A DNA stretch of 64,000 nucleotides from Vibrio profundi (GCF_005281835.1 NZ_RZIS01000002.1:248001-312000), one strand, 5' to 3'. Shown: positions 28,861 through 38,068, counted from the stretch's first letter. Numbers and translations are program-made. Notes: generated from the sequence alone by a model not told the origin.

Positions 28861-28890
28861 CGAGTTTTTAGCAAAAAACTCGGAGTTTTT
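28861..28890 (+). terminator. Hairpin between putR and putA
   Basis: CGAGTTTTT (28861-28869) pairs with AAAAACTCG (28874-28882), with a T-rich tail following. It is an imperfect terminator that may end putR transcription before the putA promoter. Confidence 0.45.
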
Positions 28891-28974
28891 GACAAGTATT
28901 CCTTATGGTCTCAAAATACACTGCATCCATTGTAGATATCCCGACTTTTTCGGGTGTGAGATTGAGGAAAACGC

Positions 28975-31900
28975 ATGTTTACAGCAACTGATGTGTTAAA
29001 GCCGGAGTTTGTTGAACAACCGTTAGACAAACTGTGGTCACTCATCTCACCATTATATATGGTGGATGAAACACAATGGCTAGAGCAGCTTCTACCGCTT
29101 GCAACGCCTTCTGAGACAGAAAAACAACAAATTAGTGGCAAAACCACTGAGCTAATCGAAGCGATCCGCGCTGATAAAAGTTCGATCCAAATGATTGATG
29201 CATTGCTACTTGAGTACAGCTTAGATACTCAAGAAGGCATTTTGTTGATGTGTTTAGCTGAAGCGTTAATGCGAATTCCAGATGCTGCGACAGCCGATGC
29301 GCTGATTCGTGACAAATTAAGCGTTGCCGATTGGAAGTCTCACCTAAAGAGCTCTGATTCTGTATTTGTGAATGCGTCGACTTGGGGTCTAATGTTGACG
29401 GGGAAAGTCGTTGGTTTGTCTGAGAAGCAATCTCCAAGCCCGACTCAAGCAGTTAACCGCCTAGTTAACAAGCTTTCAGAGCCTGTGATTCGTAAAGCGA
29501 TGCACCAAGCGATGAAAGTCATGGGTCACCAATTTGTATTGGGACGCAGCATTGCTGAAGCACAAAAAAATGGTCGCGGCATGCGCGACAAAGGCTTCAC
29601 GTATTCTTACGATATGCTAGGTGAAGCGGCGCTAACCACAGCGGATGCGAATAAGTACTTCAAAGATTACCTAATGGCTATTGAAGCGGTTGGCCGCGAT
29701 AGCTACTCAAACCCTAAGAGCCCAGCGCCTTCTGTTTCTATTAAGTTATCGGCTTTGCACCCGCGCTATGAAGTGGCAAATGAAGACCGCGTATTAACTG
29801 AGCTATGCGATACGCTGGATCAGCTGCTGCGCCGCGCGATTGAACTTGATGTTGCGATTACTATCGATGCAGAAGAAGCAGACCGTCTTGAGCTGTCGCT
29901 TAAGTTGTTTGAAAAGCTTTACCGCAGCGAACTTGTTAAAGGATGGGGTAAGTTTGGCTTAGTAATTCAAGCGTATTCTAAGCGTGCATTACCTGTTTTA
30001 GTATGGCTTAACGGCTTGGCGAAAGAGCAGGGCGATATGATCCCACTTCGCTTGGTTAAAGGTGCGTATTGGGACAGTGAAATTAAGTGGTCTCAGCAAG
30101 CTGGTTACGATAATTACCCAGTGTACACACGTAAAGAAGCGACAGACGTGGCTTACCTAGCGTGTGCTCGTTTCCTATTAAGCGACAACGTTCGTGGAAA
30201 CATCTTCCCTCAATTTGCTAGCCACAATGCACATACAGTGACTGCGATTGCGGTGATGGCAGAGCATAAAGATTTCGAATTCCAACGCTTACACGGTATG
30301 GGTGATTCCCTATACAACCACGCGATGGAAGCTTATCAACAATCAGTGCGTATTTACGCACCGGTAGGTAGCCATAAAGACTTGCTGCCGTACTTGGTTC
30401 GTCGTTTATTAGAAAACGGGGCGAACAGCTCGTTTGTTCACCGTCTAGTTGACGCTCGTTGTCCTGTTAGTGAGCTAACCCAACACCCTGTCGATATGTT
30501 GTTGGCGTTTGATACGTTAAATAACACTCAGATTCCATTGCCTTCACAAGTGTTCCCAGAGCGTAAAAACTCTTACGGCGTGAACATTGATATTGAAAGT
30601 GAAGCGCTCCAGTTCGAGCAAGAAGTTCACCGCTTCTTAGATAAGAACTGGAATGCTGGCCCTATGATCAACGGCGAATCGCTATTCGAAAGCATGATCA
30701 AGGTAGATCACTCAGTCGAAGCGATAACAGCGCCTTACGATCGCCGTATTAATGTGGGGCAGGTAGCGTTTGCAAACCTTGATCATGTTTCCGCTGCGAT
30801 TGAAAACGCAGACGCGGCTTACCCAACGTGGAAAGCGATGCCAATCGAGCAGAAGAGCCTGTTACTAGAGAAGCTAGCAGATCTACTTGAGGAAAACTTA
30901 GCTGAGTTAGTCGCGCTTTGTCACCAAGAAGCAGGTAAGACGATTCACGATAGCGTGGATGAAGTCCGCGAAGCGGTGGATTTCTGTCGTTACTACGCAA
31001 AACAAGCGGCTAACCTTGGTCCATTTGAGTTGAAAGGCTTTGATGGTGTGACTCGCGTATCTTCACGTGAAGGTCGCGGTGTGTTTGTTTGTATCAGCCC
31101 TTGGAACTTCCCACTGGCGATTTTCTTAGGCCAAGTAACTGCTGCATTAATCGCAGGTAACACGGTTGTCGCGAAACCAGCAGAGCAAACTAGCTTGATT
31201 GCCGCACGCGCTGTCGAGTTGATGAATGAAGCAGGTTTCCCTACTGGCACGATTCAACTACTTCCAGGTCGTGGTGCAGAAATCGGTAGCGCATTAACTT
31301 CGCATAACGCGATTGCAGGTGTGGCATTTACAGGTTCAACTCCTACTGCGCAGCGTATTAACGTTTCACTTGCAAGTCGTGATGCTAAGCCTGTCCCGTT
31401 TATCGCGGAAACAGGTGGTCAAAACGCAATGATCGTAGATAGTACGGCTCTGCCAGAGCAAGTTGTACGTGATGTTATTCGTTCTGCCTTTGCTTCGGCT
31501 GGCCAACGCTGTTCTGCGCTTCGTGTTCTATTCGTTCAAGAAGACATTGCTGACCGTATCGTTGGTTTGATTCAAGGTGCGATGGATGAGTTGCATGTTG
31601 GTATTCCTCATTTGCACAAAACGGATGTGGGCCCAGTTATCGATGCGAACGCTAAGCAAAAGCTGTTAGCGCACTTAGAAAACATGACTGCGACTCAGAA
31701 GAAAGTGGCGCAATTAACGCTTTCTGATGAATGCGCTCAAGGGGATTTCGTTCCACCAAGTGCATTCGAAATTACCGATATTAGCTGCTTGAAAGAAGAA
31801 CAGTTTGGCCCTGTGCTACATATTGTTCGCTTTAAAGCGAGCGAACTAAGTAACGTGGTAGAGCAAATTAACCAAACTGGTTTCGGCCTGACGATGGGTA

Positions 31901-32133
31901 TCCATAGCCGTAACGAAACGACTTACCGTTGGATTGAAAAGCATGCTCGCGTGGGTAACTGCTACATCAACCGCGACCAAGTTGGTGCTGTGGTTGGCGT
32001 ACAACCATTTGGCGGCCAAGGGCTTTCAGGTACAGGACCGAAAGCAGGTGGACCACACTACTTGTACCGTTTTACCAATGTGCACTTTGCTGACACACCG
32101 GCACAACAATCAACCACTCAAGACAACGCATAA
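28975..32133 (+). CDS. putA: Bifunctional proline dehydrogenase / pyrroline-5-carboxylate dehydrogenase
   Basis: A 1052-residue PutA that converts proline to glutamate through FAD-dependent proline dehydrogenase (about 170-480; SIKLSALHPRYE, TIDAEEADRLELSL, RLVKGAYWD, FASHNAHTV) and NAD-dependent P5C dehydrogenase (about 560-1035; catalytic glutamate in FIAETGGQN, cysteine in SAGQRCSALR, end GVQPFGGQGLSGTGPKAGG). It lacks the N-terminal ribbon-helix-helix of E. coli PutA. It also stops right after the ALDH domain, where E. coli PutA continues into another 200-odd residues; those are encoded separately at 32145. GAGG precedes the start. Confidence 0.97.
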   Translation: MFTATDVLKPEFVEQPLDKLWSLISPLYMVDETQWLEQLLPLATPSETEKQQISGKTTELIEAIRADKSSIQMIDALLLEYSLDTQEGILLMCLAEALMRIPDAATADALIRDKLSVADWKSHLKSSDSVFVNASTWGLMLTGKVVGLSEKQSPSPTQAVNRLVNKLSEPVIRKAMHQAMKVMGHQFVLGRSIAEAQKNGRGMRDKGFTYSYDMLGEAALTTADANKYFKDYLMAIEAVGRDSYSNPKSPAPSVSIKLSALHPRYEVANEDRVLTELCDTLDQLLRRAIELDVAITIDAEEADRLELSLKLFEKLYRSELVKGWGKFGLVIQAYSKRALPVLVWLNGLAKEQGDMIPLRLVKGAYWDSEIKWSQQAGYDNYPVYTRKEATDVAYLACARFLLSDNVRGNIFPQFASHNAHTVTAIAVMAEHKDFEFQRLHGMGDSLYNHAMEAYQQSVRIYAPVGSHKDLLPYLVRRLLENGANSSFVHRLVDARCPVSELTQHPVDMLLAFDTLNNTQIPLPSQVFPERKNSYGVNIDIESEALQFEQEVHRFLDKNWNAGPMINGESLFESMIKVDHSVEAITAPYDRRINVGQVAFANLDHVSAAIENADAAYPTWKAMPIEQKSLLLEKLADLLEENLAELVALCHQEAGKTIHDSVDEVREAVDFCRYYAKQAANLGPFELKGFDGVTRVSSREGRGVFVCISPWNFPLAIFLGQVTAALIAGNTVVAKPAEQTSLIAARAVELMNEAGFPTGTIQLLPGRGAEIGSALTSHNAIAGVAFTGSTPTAQRINVSLASRDAKPVPFIAETGGQNAMIVDSTALPEQVVRDVIRSAFASAGQRCSALRVLFVQEDIADRIVGLIQGAMDELHVGIPHLHKTDVGPVIDANAKQKLLAHLENMTATQKKVAQLTLSDECAQGDFVPPSAFEITDISCLKEEQFGPVLHIVRFKASELSNVVEQINQTGFGLTMGIHSRNETTYRWIEKHARVGNCYINRDQVGAVVGVQPFGGQGLSGTGPKAGGPHYLYRFTNVHFADTPAQQSTTQDNA

Positions 32134-32144
32134 GGAGCAGTATC

Positions 32145-32849
32145 ATGGTTCATCAAGTGACAGGTTTTTCTGATGCATTGCTTGCGTGGGAACAATGGAA
32201 TTTGACCGAGTTTGCTCATAAGAGCGATCACGTTCTTTCTTTAAAATCTGAATTGGAAGGGTTTGCGCCAGAACTTGGCCCTGTTAGCTCATTTCATATT
32301 CAACAAGCCTCTAACCTACTAGAAGAAAGCCATCAATTGGTTGGCCCGACAGGGGAAACCAATGAGCTTTACGCAGCAGGCCGAGGCGTTGCACTGATCA
32401 TTTTAGATGAGTGTGACAACAAACTTTCAGCTCAGCAGGCCGCCATTGCGATGGTTACTGCTGCGCTGTTAGCCGGTAATAGCGTGCTGCTTTGCAGTGA
32501 TGACGTGGAACTTAATATCCACGTCGAAAAGTCAGCCGCTCAAGCCAACTTACCTTCAAATCTAGTACAAGTTGTGTCGTACGATGCAGCTCAGCAGTTA
32601 CTAGAATGCGATGTAAGAAGTGTGGGTTATATCGGCTCCACTCAAGTTGAACAAAGTATCAACTTGCAACTTGCCAAACGCGACGGTGCTATCGTGAGTT
32701 TGGTGTCAGAAACGGATCTTGTGTCAATGCTCGTTGCACATGATTCACACCTATCGCTTCGCTTTATTACCGAGCGAACGCGAACTATAAATATAACAGC
32801 TGTGGGCGGCAACGCGACCTTGCTAGAGCTTGGTAACGACGCTCACTAA
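32145..32849 (+). CDS. Stand-alone C-terminal ALDH-superfamily domain of a split PutA
   Basis: A 234-residue protein starting 11 bases after the putA stop, with GGAG upstream. It aligns by eye with the C-terminal domain of long PutA proteins such as that of E. coli: LVGPTGETNE (LLPGPTGERN), the ALDH-like Rossmann segment AAIAMVTAALLAGNSVLL, KRDGAIVSLV (ARDGTIVSV), and the terminal ERTRTINITAVGGNATLLEL (ERSLSVNTAAAGGNASLMTI). In fused PutAs this domain and its last residues close the substrate channel. Catalytic ALDH residues are absent. It probably binds the PutA at 28975-32133 in trans. Confidence 0.88.
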   Translation: MVHQVTGFSDALLAWEQWNLTEFAHKSDHVLSLKSELEGFAPELGPVSSFHIQQASNLLEESHQLVGPTGETNELYAAGRGVALIILDECDNKLSAQQAAIAMVTAALLAGNSVLLCSDDVELNIHVEKSAAQANLPSNLVQVVSYDAAQQLLECDVRSVGYIGSTQVEQSINLQLAKRDGAIVSLVSETDLVSMLVAHDSHLSLRFITERTRTINITAVGGNATLLELGNDAH

Positions 32850-32953
32850 CCTTTCAAAAGTTTGCCAGCTTAAATTACCGTTATTTAAGCTGGTGTTTCT
32901 CTATTGGTTTCAATAGAGCAGGGAAGGCGTTCTATAAAAATGAGGACTATCAA

Positions 32954-34447
32954 ATGATAGAAAACAGTTTTGCAATAACATCTACGTTTATTGCGTATCT
33001 AATAATGATGCTTGCTATCGGGGTTATTGCTTACAAACGTACATCTAATTCAACGGATTACTTTTTAGGTGGACGTAGTTTAGGCCCATGGCCTGCGGCA
33101 CTTTCTGCTGGTGCTTCAGACATGAGTGGCTGGTTGCTACTTGGTTTACCAGGCTACGCTTACGCGGCTGGCTTTGAAGCTTTCTGGCTTGCTGGTGGCC
33201 TATTAGTTGGTACTTGGGCTAACTGGTTAATCAGTGCTAAACGCCTACGTACATACAGCATCACGACTAATGCATTAACACTACCTGAGTTCCTATCTCG
33301 TCGTTTTAATGATACATCGAAGATGATTCAAACAATTTCAGCCTTTTTCATTCTGTTATTCTTCCTTTTCTACACAAGCTCAGGCTTGGTAGCAGGTGGT
33401 AAGTTGTTTGAAACGGTATTCGGCCTTGATTACACAACAGCGGTAATCATTGGTACGGTCTGTGTCGTATCTTATACATTATTTGGTGGTTTCTTAGCGG
33501 TATCTTGGACGGATTTAGTTCAAGGTCTACTAATGTCTGCAGCACTACTTATCGTGCCAATCGCTGCAATGAATGGCGGGCTTGGCCAGCTATCTAGTGA
33601 TCTTTCTGCTATCAACCCAGAGCTACTAACGCTATGGAATGATGCGAAAGGCGAGCCTTTGTCTGCCATTGCGATCATCTCGCTAGCAGCATGGGGTCTT
33701 GGTTACTTTGGTCAACCACATATCCTTGCACGTTTTAAAGCAACTCGTACTAACGCTGACTTAACAACAGCACGCCGCATTGCGGTAGTTTGGACTGCGC
33801 TTTCAATGGTAGGTGCAATGCTGGTTGGTCTTGTGGGTCTTATCTACGTAACGAACTCTGGCTCAGCAGCGCTAGACGACGGTGAAAAGATCTTCATGTT
33901 ATTGGTTAACGCAATGTTCCACCCAGTAATTGCAGGTATTCTACTGGCAGCAATCTTGGCAGCAATCATGAGTACTGCCGATTCACAACTACTTGTATCT
34001 TCATCTGCACTTGCAGAAGATCTGTACAAGCAAGTACTGAAGAAAGACGCAACGTCAGACGACATCGTTCGTGTTGGTCGTATTGCAGTAATCGGTATTT
34101 CATTGGTAGCACTATTCCTAGCAATGACTCCAGATAGCTCAGTTCTAAGCTTAGTATCTTATGCATGGGCTGGTTTTGGTGCTGCGTTTGGTCCTGCAAT
34201 TGTTCTTAGCCTGTACTGGTCTCGTATGAACCGTAATGGCGCGCTAGCAGGTATCGTTATCGGTGGTGTGACGATCGTACTTTGGAAACAGTTCACTGGC
34301 GGTTGGTTCGATGTGTACGAAATCGTACCGGGAATCATCTTCTCTACAATTGCTATTGTAGTTGTGAGCCTAATTACTGGTGAACCAGAAGAGGCTGTTC
34401 AAGCTCAACACAAAGAGTTTGAAAAGCAGCTGGTCGAGCTAGACTAA
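32954..34447 (+). CDS. putP: Sodium/proline symporter
   Basis: A 497-residue inner-membrane transporter of the sodium:solute symporter family with about 13 helices. Diagnostic segments are SNSTDYFLGGRSLGPWPAAL, SAGASDMSGWLLLGLPG and, later, IMSTADSQLLVSSSALAEDL. It imports proline for PutA. It lies 104 bases after the split putA domain gene, in the putR-putA-putP order of other vibrios. Its transcript ends at the terminator near 34494-34525. Confidence 0.97.
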   Translation: MIENSFAITSTFIAYLIMMLAIGVIAYKRTSNSTDYFLGGRSLGPWPAALSAGASDMSGWLLLGLPGYAYAAGFEAFWLAGGLLVGTWANWLISAKRLRTYSITTNALTLPEFLSRRFNDTSKMIQTISAFFILLFFLFYTSSGLVAGGKLFETVFGLDYTTAVIIGTVCVVSYTLFGGFLAVSWTDLVQGLLMSAALLIVPIAAMNGGLGQLSSDLSAINPELLTLWNDAKGEPLSAIAIISLAAWGLGYFGQPHILARFKATRTNADLTTARRIAVVWTALSMVGAMLVGLVGLIYVTNSGSAALDDGEKIFMLLVNAMFHPVIAGILLAAILAAIMSTADSQLLVSSSALAEDLYKQVLKKDATSDDIVRVGRIAVIGISLVALFLAMTPDSSVLSLVSYAWAGFGAAFGPAIVLSLYWSRMNRNGALAGIVIGGVTIVLWKQFTGGWFDVYEIVPGIIFSTIAIVVVSLITGEPEEAVQAQHKEFEKQLVELD

Positions 34448-34458
34448 GCTTTCATTTA

Positions 34459-34525
34459 CAGTGTAAACCTATTTAGGTTGTTTACTGATTAATAAAAAGA
34501 GCCACTTTCGAGTGGCTCTTTTTTT
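34459..34525. terminator. putP terminator (copy A of a duplicated segment)
   Basis: AAAAAGAGCCACT / AGTGGCTCTTTTT with a TTCG loop and flanking A and T runs. It serves putP and can also end the minus-strand unit at 34524-34740. The segment from 34459 is repeated at 35244-35308 with roughly 80-85% identity by eye. Confidence 0.92.
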
Positions 34526-34631
34526 ATGTATGAATAACGTAGTTGGGGGGGGTACGTCGTCGAATAGTAGACACGATTCTTCTTACGCCAGCCTGTAAAT
34601 ACTTATCCTTATTGCTGTTCTTTTTTGTCAT
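34524..34631 (-). CDS. Possible 35-residue ORF downstream of a riboswitch-like relic
   Basis: ATG at 34631 to TAA at 34524 encodes a basic 35-residue peptide (MTKKNSNKDKYLQAGVRR at its start). It directly follows the riboswitch-like element on the same strand and ends at the terminator hairpin of copy A. It contains an eight-C run (eight G on the plus strand at 34545-34552) that could slip. A GAGAGG stretch lies only one base before the ATG, which is too close for a normal ribosome-binding site. Translation is doubtful. Confidence 0.3.
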   Translation of the reverse strand: MTKKNSNKDKYLQAGVRRIVSTIRRRTPPNYVIHT

Positions 34632-34700
34632 GCCTCTCAGGCTTTCCATAATGCTTGGACTTTTACCTGAGAGATATTGCTCCGTTTGTTTAACTTAAGA
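34632..34700 (-). promoter_or_regulatory. Glycine-riboswitch-like element (partial or degenerate)
   Basis: The minus strand reads GGAGCAATATCTCTCAGG, then TAAAAGTCC. This resembles the 3' half of glycine aptamers (GGAGCAA...CTCTCAGGTAAAAGGAC). A downstream CCTGAGAGG can pair with CTCTCAGG as an expression platform would. The 5' half (GGAGAG and CACCGAAG) is not recognisable, so this may be a relic. Confidence 0.4.
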
Positions 34701-34780
34701 ATACTCTGCGTCGGTGTAGATCGATCCCTTGTGTGCTCATGGTTTTCGATTTTAAGAATACTGTCATGGAGGTTTGAATT

Positions 34781-35191
34781 GTGCTTAAGTATTTAATAAA
34801 TCAAATAAAAGAATATAGGCAGTTGCCGATAAAATATCAGCGAATTACAGGGTATGTGGCGGTTTGTGGGGCTTCCTTAGGTAGTATATTTTATTGTTAC
34901 TATTTGGAAGAGTTTCTGTTGTTGTTTGGTCTTTATGGGCATATCCCTTTGGATCATCAAGTTGAAAGCGGAGTGATGAAACTAGGAGCTGCAGCCCTAA
35001 TGCTTTCCGCGGGTATGCTTTGTGCCTATTGCGGAGCTGTTATTGTTGCGTTTGTTTTTTCTTTCTTCATGTTTGTGACAGGAAAGTTTTCGTATTCAGA
35101 AGTGATCGCGTACACGTTCTTTTCGAGATACCCAGTGCATTGGCGAATTCAAAGTATACCGCAACAAGAATCTCGACGGCATAAGCGCTGA
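34781..35191 (+). CDS. Small membrane protein of unknown function
   Basis: A 136-residue protein not recognised as any family. Two hydrophobic stretches (about residues 26-52 and 68-100) suggest two or three membrane helices, with basic ends (RYPVHWRIQSIPQQESRRHKR split by a short spacer at the C terminus). It starts with GTG at 34781, preceded by TGGAGG at good spacing. It lies between the two copies of the duplicated terminator segment, so the gene may have arrived or been rearranged together with that duplication. Confidence 0.65.
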   Translation: MLKYLINQIKEYRQLPIKYQRITGYVAVCGASLGSIFYCYYLEEFLLLFGLYGHIPLDHQVESGVMKLGAAALMLSAGMLCAYCGAVIVAFVFSFFMFVTGKFSYSEVIAYTFFSRYPVHWRIQSIPQQESRRHKR

Positions 35192-35243
35192 GGGAATGAT
35201 ATTAGGAGGTTCGGAGTGTAGGCTTTACCTGACGTTTTGTTCA

Positions 35244-35308
35244 CAGCATAAACCTATCTAGACTGCTTACTGATTAAGAAAAGAGCCACTTTTTAGTGGC
35301 TCTTTTTT
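35244..35308. terminator. Terminator (copy B of the duplicated segment)
   Basis: GAGCCACT / AGTGGCTC with a TTTT loop, A run before and T run after. It serves the plus-strand gene ending at 35191 and the minus-strand gene ending at 35314. It repeats the 34459-34525 segment, including the non-hairpin left part (TAAACCTAT..., CTTACTGATTAA). Confidence 0.88.
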
Positions 35309-35313
35309 GCGTT

Positions 35314-35715
35314 TTATCGGCGCATGAAAATTGCCGTTTGCTTGTATGGGCGGCGATCTGAGTCATCCGTAAATACGACATAAGATTCGACGATTAACTT
35401 TTCTCCCTCAGGCTTAAACACAAATGTTCGCTTCGAAAAGTCATTATCCCAACGCGCAATAGCCTCACCAATAAGTGTTGGACTTGGTGGGGTTGATAGA
35501 AAATGCAATGTTGTCGGTTCCCACTCGCAATCGACCGGTGAGCAGCTCCCCCATGCTTGAATGATATGAGTGTCATTGTTTTCCTCTATTTTCAAACGAG
35601 TGACACCTTGAGTATCAGGGTTGACGTTGTTCCACATGCCTAACTCAATCGGTTGATTTGCAAAAGTGGCGTGTGACGTGAAAAGCGATGCTGCGATTAA
35701 TAGGTGTTTTTTCAT
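35314..35715 (-). CDS. Small exported protein of unknown function
   Basis: A 133-residue protein with a clear signal peptide (MKKHLLIAASLFTSHATFA, cleavage near 19). The mature part is about 114 residues and has two cysteines close together (GSCSPVDCEW), likely a disulphide, and an aromatic-rich beta pattern. It begins mature sequence with ELGMWNNVNPDTQGVTRL. Not assigned to a family. Its transcript ends at the copy B terminator. Confidence 0.7.
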   Translation of the reverse strand: MKKHLLIAASLFTSHATFANQPIELGMWNNVNPDTQGVTRLKIEENNDTHIIQAWGSCSPVDCEWEPTTLHFLSTPPSPTLIGEAIARWDNDFSKRTFVFKPEGEKLIVESYVVFTDDSDRRPYKQTAIFMRR

Positions 35716-36151
35716 GGAAAGCCTCGTAACGTTGTGAGTGTTAGTTGAGTAGTAACAGCAGGTCGCTTAAAAGAAAAAGCAAAAACAGGGACTGACATTG
35801 CTGCTTATGCGTAATTGTTTCATCCATGGGGTGGAAAAAGTAATCAAAACTCTTGGAAATGTTGTCTTATTCGCTTCGTTTTGTAAGGAGTTATATCTGA
35901 TATTTTAGTAGCTTATTAGTCTCTCTCTTACGGTTGGTTTTATGAATGGTTCTGATAGGAAGTTGGAGAGTACGCAAACAGCAGCAGTGCAGTTTGAAAG
36001 GGGGGACAATAACCAAAAATGAACGTGATGATGTTGGTCATTACTGACGTCGATAAGCGTGGTGAGCAACGCTAATAGCGTTCTAAGCCTAGGGCTGTAC
36101 TCTCACACTGTTCAAAGACAGCTTCATCGTTAACTCCATAGCGTGTGTGCG
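35716..36151. other. Intergenic region with no supported gene
   Basis: About 435 bases without a convincing ORF, RNA or repeat. A 26-codon ATG frame at 35942 has no ribosome-binding site. The promoter of the 35715 gene must lie at its left edge. Confidence 0.55.
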
Positions 36152-36676
36152 TTAGGAGATAAAGTTTGTCTCGACTGGTGGGGGCGATTTAAGTGTTTGT
36201 TGAACGACGCAGCATGCTTTTGCCGCTGACTGAAGCCGCTCTAATTGTTTCGCATCCGTTCCGTCTTTTACCTTCATTTTTACATCACAGGTCATTTTTT
36301 GAAATCCTACCGGAACTAACTTATCCATCATCAGAGTTCCTCGGACATCCGCCACAGCTTTCACCGTTACTTCTAATTCGATCAATTCAATGCCCATTAA
36401 GTTAGCGACCATTCGGATAGATGAATCTTGGCAAGCCGCTAAGGCTGCGCATAGGATATCTCCTGGTGTTGGGGCGTCGTGCTTTCCTCCGACAGCTGCA
36501 TGAACCCCAACGGGTATCGATACCCCACAGCCATCCATAGGTTGAACGATGGAATGGTAAGGATCTACAACACTGTCACCGGAAGTGATGGCGTGGTCGG
36601 TCACCATAGCCAAGCTAGGATCTTTCGCATAGCTATCTTTAAGCGGTTTCTGCGCTTCAAAAACAATAGACTTCAT
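36152..36676 (-). CDS. OsmC/Ohr-family protein
   Basis: A 174-residue OsmC-family protein. These are thiol-dependent peroxidases or related proteins of the cytoplasm. The two family cysteines appear as LAACQDSSIRMVA and AAKACCVVQQTL, with the PTPGDILCAALAAC helix start. It resembles the YhfA-like branch more than organic hydroperoxide resistance proteins, so the substrate is uncertain. It stands alone between two long non-coding stretches. GGAA lies just upstream of the start. Confidence 0.85.
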   Translation of the reverse strand: MKSIVFEAQKPLKDSYAKDPSLAMVTDHAITSGDSVVDPYHSIVQPMDGCGVSIPVGVHAAVGGKHDAPTPGDILCAALAACQDSSIRMVANLMGIELIELEVTVKAVADVRGTLMMDKLVPVGFQKMTCDVKMKVKDGTDAKQLERLQSAAKACCVVQQTLKSPPPVETNFIS

Positions 36677-37109
36677 AGTTGAGTTCCTTGTAGCCGGGTA
36701 AGGGAATGGTTCGCTAATAAGTCTTGATAGCGTTCGTCTGAACCTAAAACACTATGCCCACAACACTGAACCATACGAAATCAAAACTCTATGTTTTGGC
36801 TTTCAGCTTGACTGTTTTGTTATGTGTTAAGTCAATAGGTTTCGATGAAATAACATTCAATATTCAGAGTAAAGCTTAGACATAACCAACAAGAGTGCTA
36901 ATTCTTTTATCTAGGATTTAACGCCCCATTTGGGAACTAAGCTCAAGGTAATGTGAATTCGGAACAATTCCTGGTTGAAGGTTTTGATTGAAAGTGGTCA
37001 GGAAAGTCAGGGCTGGCGTTGTGTTGGAAAGGGGGAAATCTAGATAGAAAAGAAAATATAGCGCCAAAGTATACCGTTGACGCTAGGGTGCCATATGAAG
37101 TTCGCGCTT
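36677..37109. other. Intergenic region with no supported gene
   Basis: About 430 bases between two minus-strand genes. No ORF with a ribosome-binding site, no strong hairpin and no repeat was seen. Confidence 0.55.
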
Positions 37110-37520
37110 TTAAGAACAGCTACTTGCGGTATTAATCGATAGTTTAGGCTTAATCGTGCCTTCATTCGTGCTCTTGGCGATGGTATGAATGACTACAGAT
37201 AAGCTAAGTCCGCATTTAGTGCTGATTCCGGCTGTAACTGAGTCACCTTCGCTTAATTGTGTTCTAAGAAAGAGCGTTTTTTTATTCTCTGATATATCGT
37301 CAAAAATACCACTCGGAGTTTCAGCTTCAGCAAATTCATCCCCTCCAGTCAGGCCAACTACTCCAATGCTGCCTGAGGGCAAATAGAAATGAACCACTGA
37401 ACTTTGTGCTTGTTCAGCAGTTACATTGTAGGGGCCAATAAGTTCGACAATATCTTGAGCTTGAGTATGAGCCGATGCGAAGAGTAGCATCAGTAGTGGG
37501 GTTAGCTTTTTCAGTTTCAC
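37110..37520 (-). CDS. Small exported protein of unknown function
   Basis: A 136-residue protein with a signal peptide (MKLKKLTPLLMLLFASAHTQA, cleavage near 21). The mature domain is beta-rich and acidic with two cysteines, one in STKCGLSLSVV and one near the C terminus (ASSCS). Not recognised. It stands alone with no operon partner within 240 bases. Confidence 0.65.
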   Translation of the reverse strand: MKLKKLTPLLMLLFASAHTQAQDIVELIGPYNVTAEQAQSSVVHFYLPSGSIGVVGLTGGDEFAEAETPSGIFDDISENKKTLFLRTQLSEGDSVTAGISTKCGLSLSVVIHTIAKSTNEGTIKPKLSINTASSCS

Positions 37521-37765
37521 AGTATCAATAATCCATATAGAGATATAAAGTCGAGATTATCCCTTATTGAATTCATAAAACAACCACGAAAAACCTATTA
37601 ACATTAATATAAACAATGACTTGTAATGGTTTTTAGCTGTATGGAAATTTACTCATTACGTGCCCCTGTTGAGCCGCTAGTCATACTGCCAAATAAAATG
37701 GCCCCTTGCCTCGTGAACCTTCAATACTGGAAGTGCTTAGTGTTGCAGTTTGTTGAAAGGGATGA

Positions 37766-38068
37766 TTAAGGTTGTTTGTTATAACTAGAAATGATCGTTG
37801 TATGAACAACAGAGGCGTCAAAGTACTGAGTTTTAACTTTTAAATATTGGTCATCTGAAAAGAAGCTTTCTGCTGTTGCTTGATCTGGGAAGTTAATTGT
37901 AAAAACTCGATTGATAGGAGCATCGACTTCAGAACGTAAAACTTCGGAAACGATGAAATCGAACCCAAACTTGCCGCCATACGAAGTCAGAATAGGTTTC
38001 ATGGCTGCACGGTAATCGGCATAGATATCGTTGTCTGACACTTCTAGTCCAACTAAAAACTCATACAT
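37766..38068 (-). CDS. DUF1330-like small protein
   Basis: A 100-residue protein with the ferredoxin-like DUF1330 pattern: an N-terminal strand (YEFLVGLEV), a helix (YADYRAAMKPILTSYGGKF), a strand with RVFTINFPDQATAESFF, then a terminal segment with the Y-to-aspartate spacing seen in the family. It is a distant relative of the protein at 44426-44734. Function unknown. Confidence 0.7.
   Translation of the reverse strand: MYEFLVGLEVSDNDIYADYRAAMKPILTSYGGKFGFDFIVSEVLRSEVDAPINRVFTINFPDQATAESFFSDDQYLKVKTQYFDASVVHTTIISSYNKQP

Noticed and set aside
28796..28974. CRP site upstream of putA
   Set aside because: A TGTGA half-site is present near 28831 but the second half does not match; too weak to annotate.
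35942..36022. 26-codon ORF
   Set aside because: No ribosome-binding site and no recognisable sequence.
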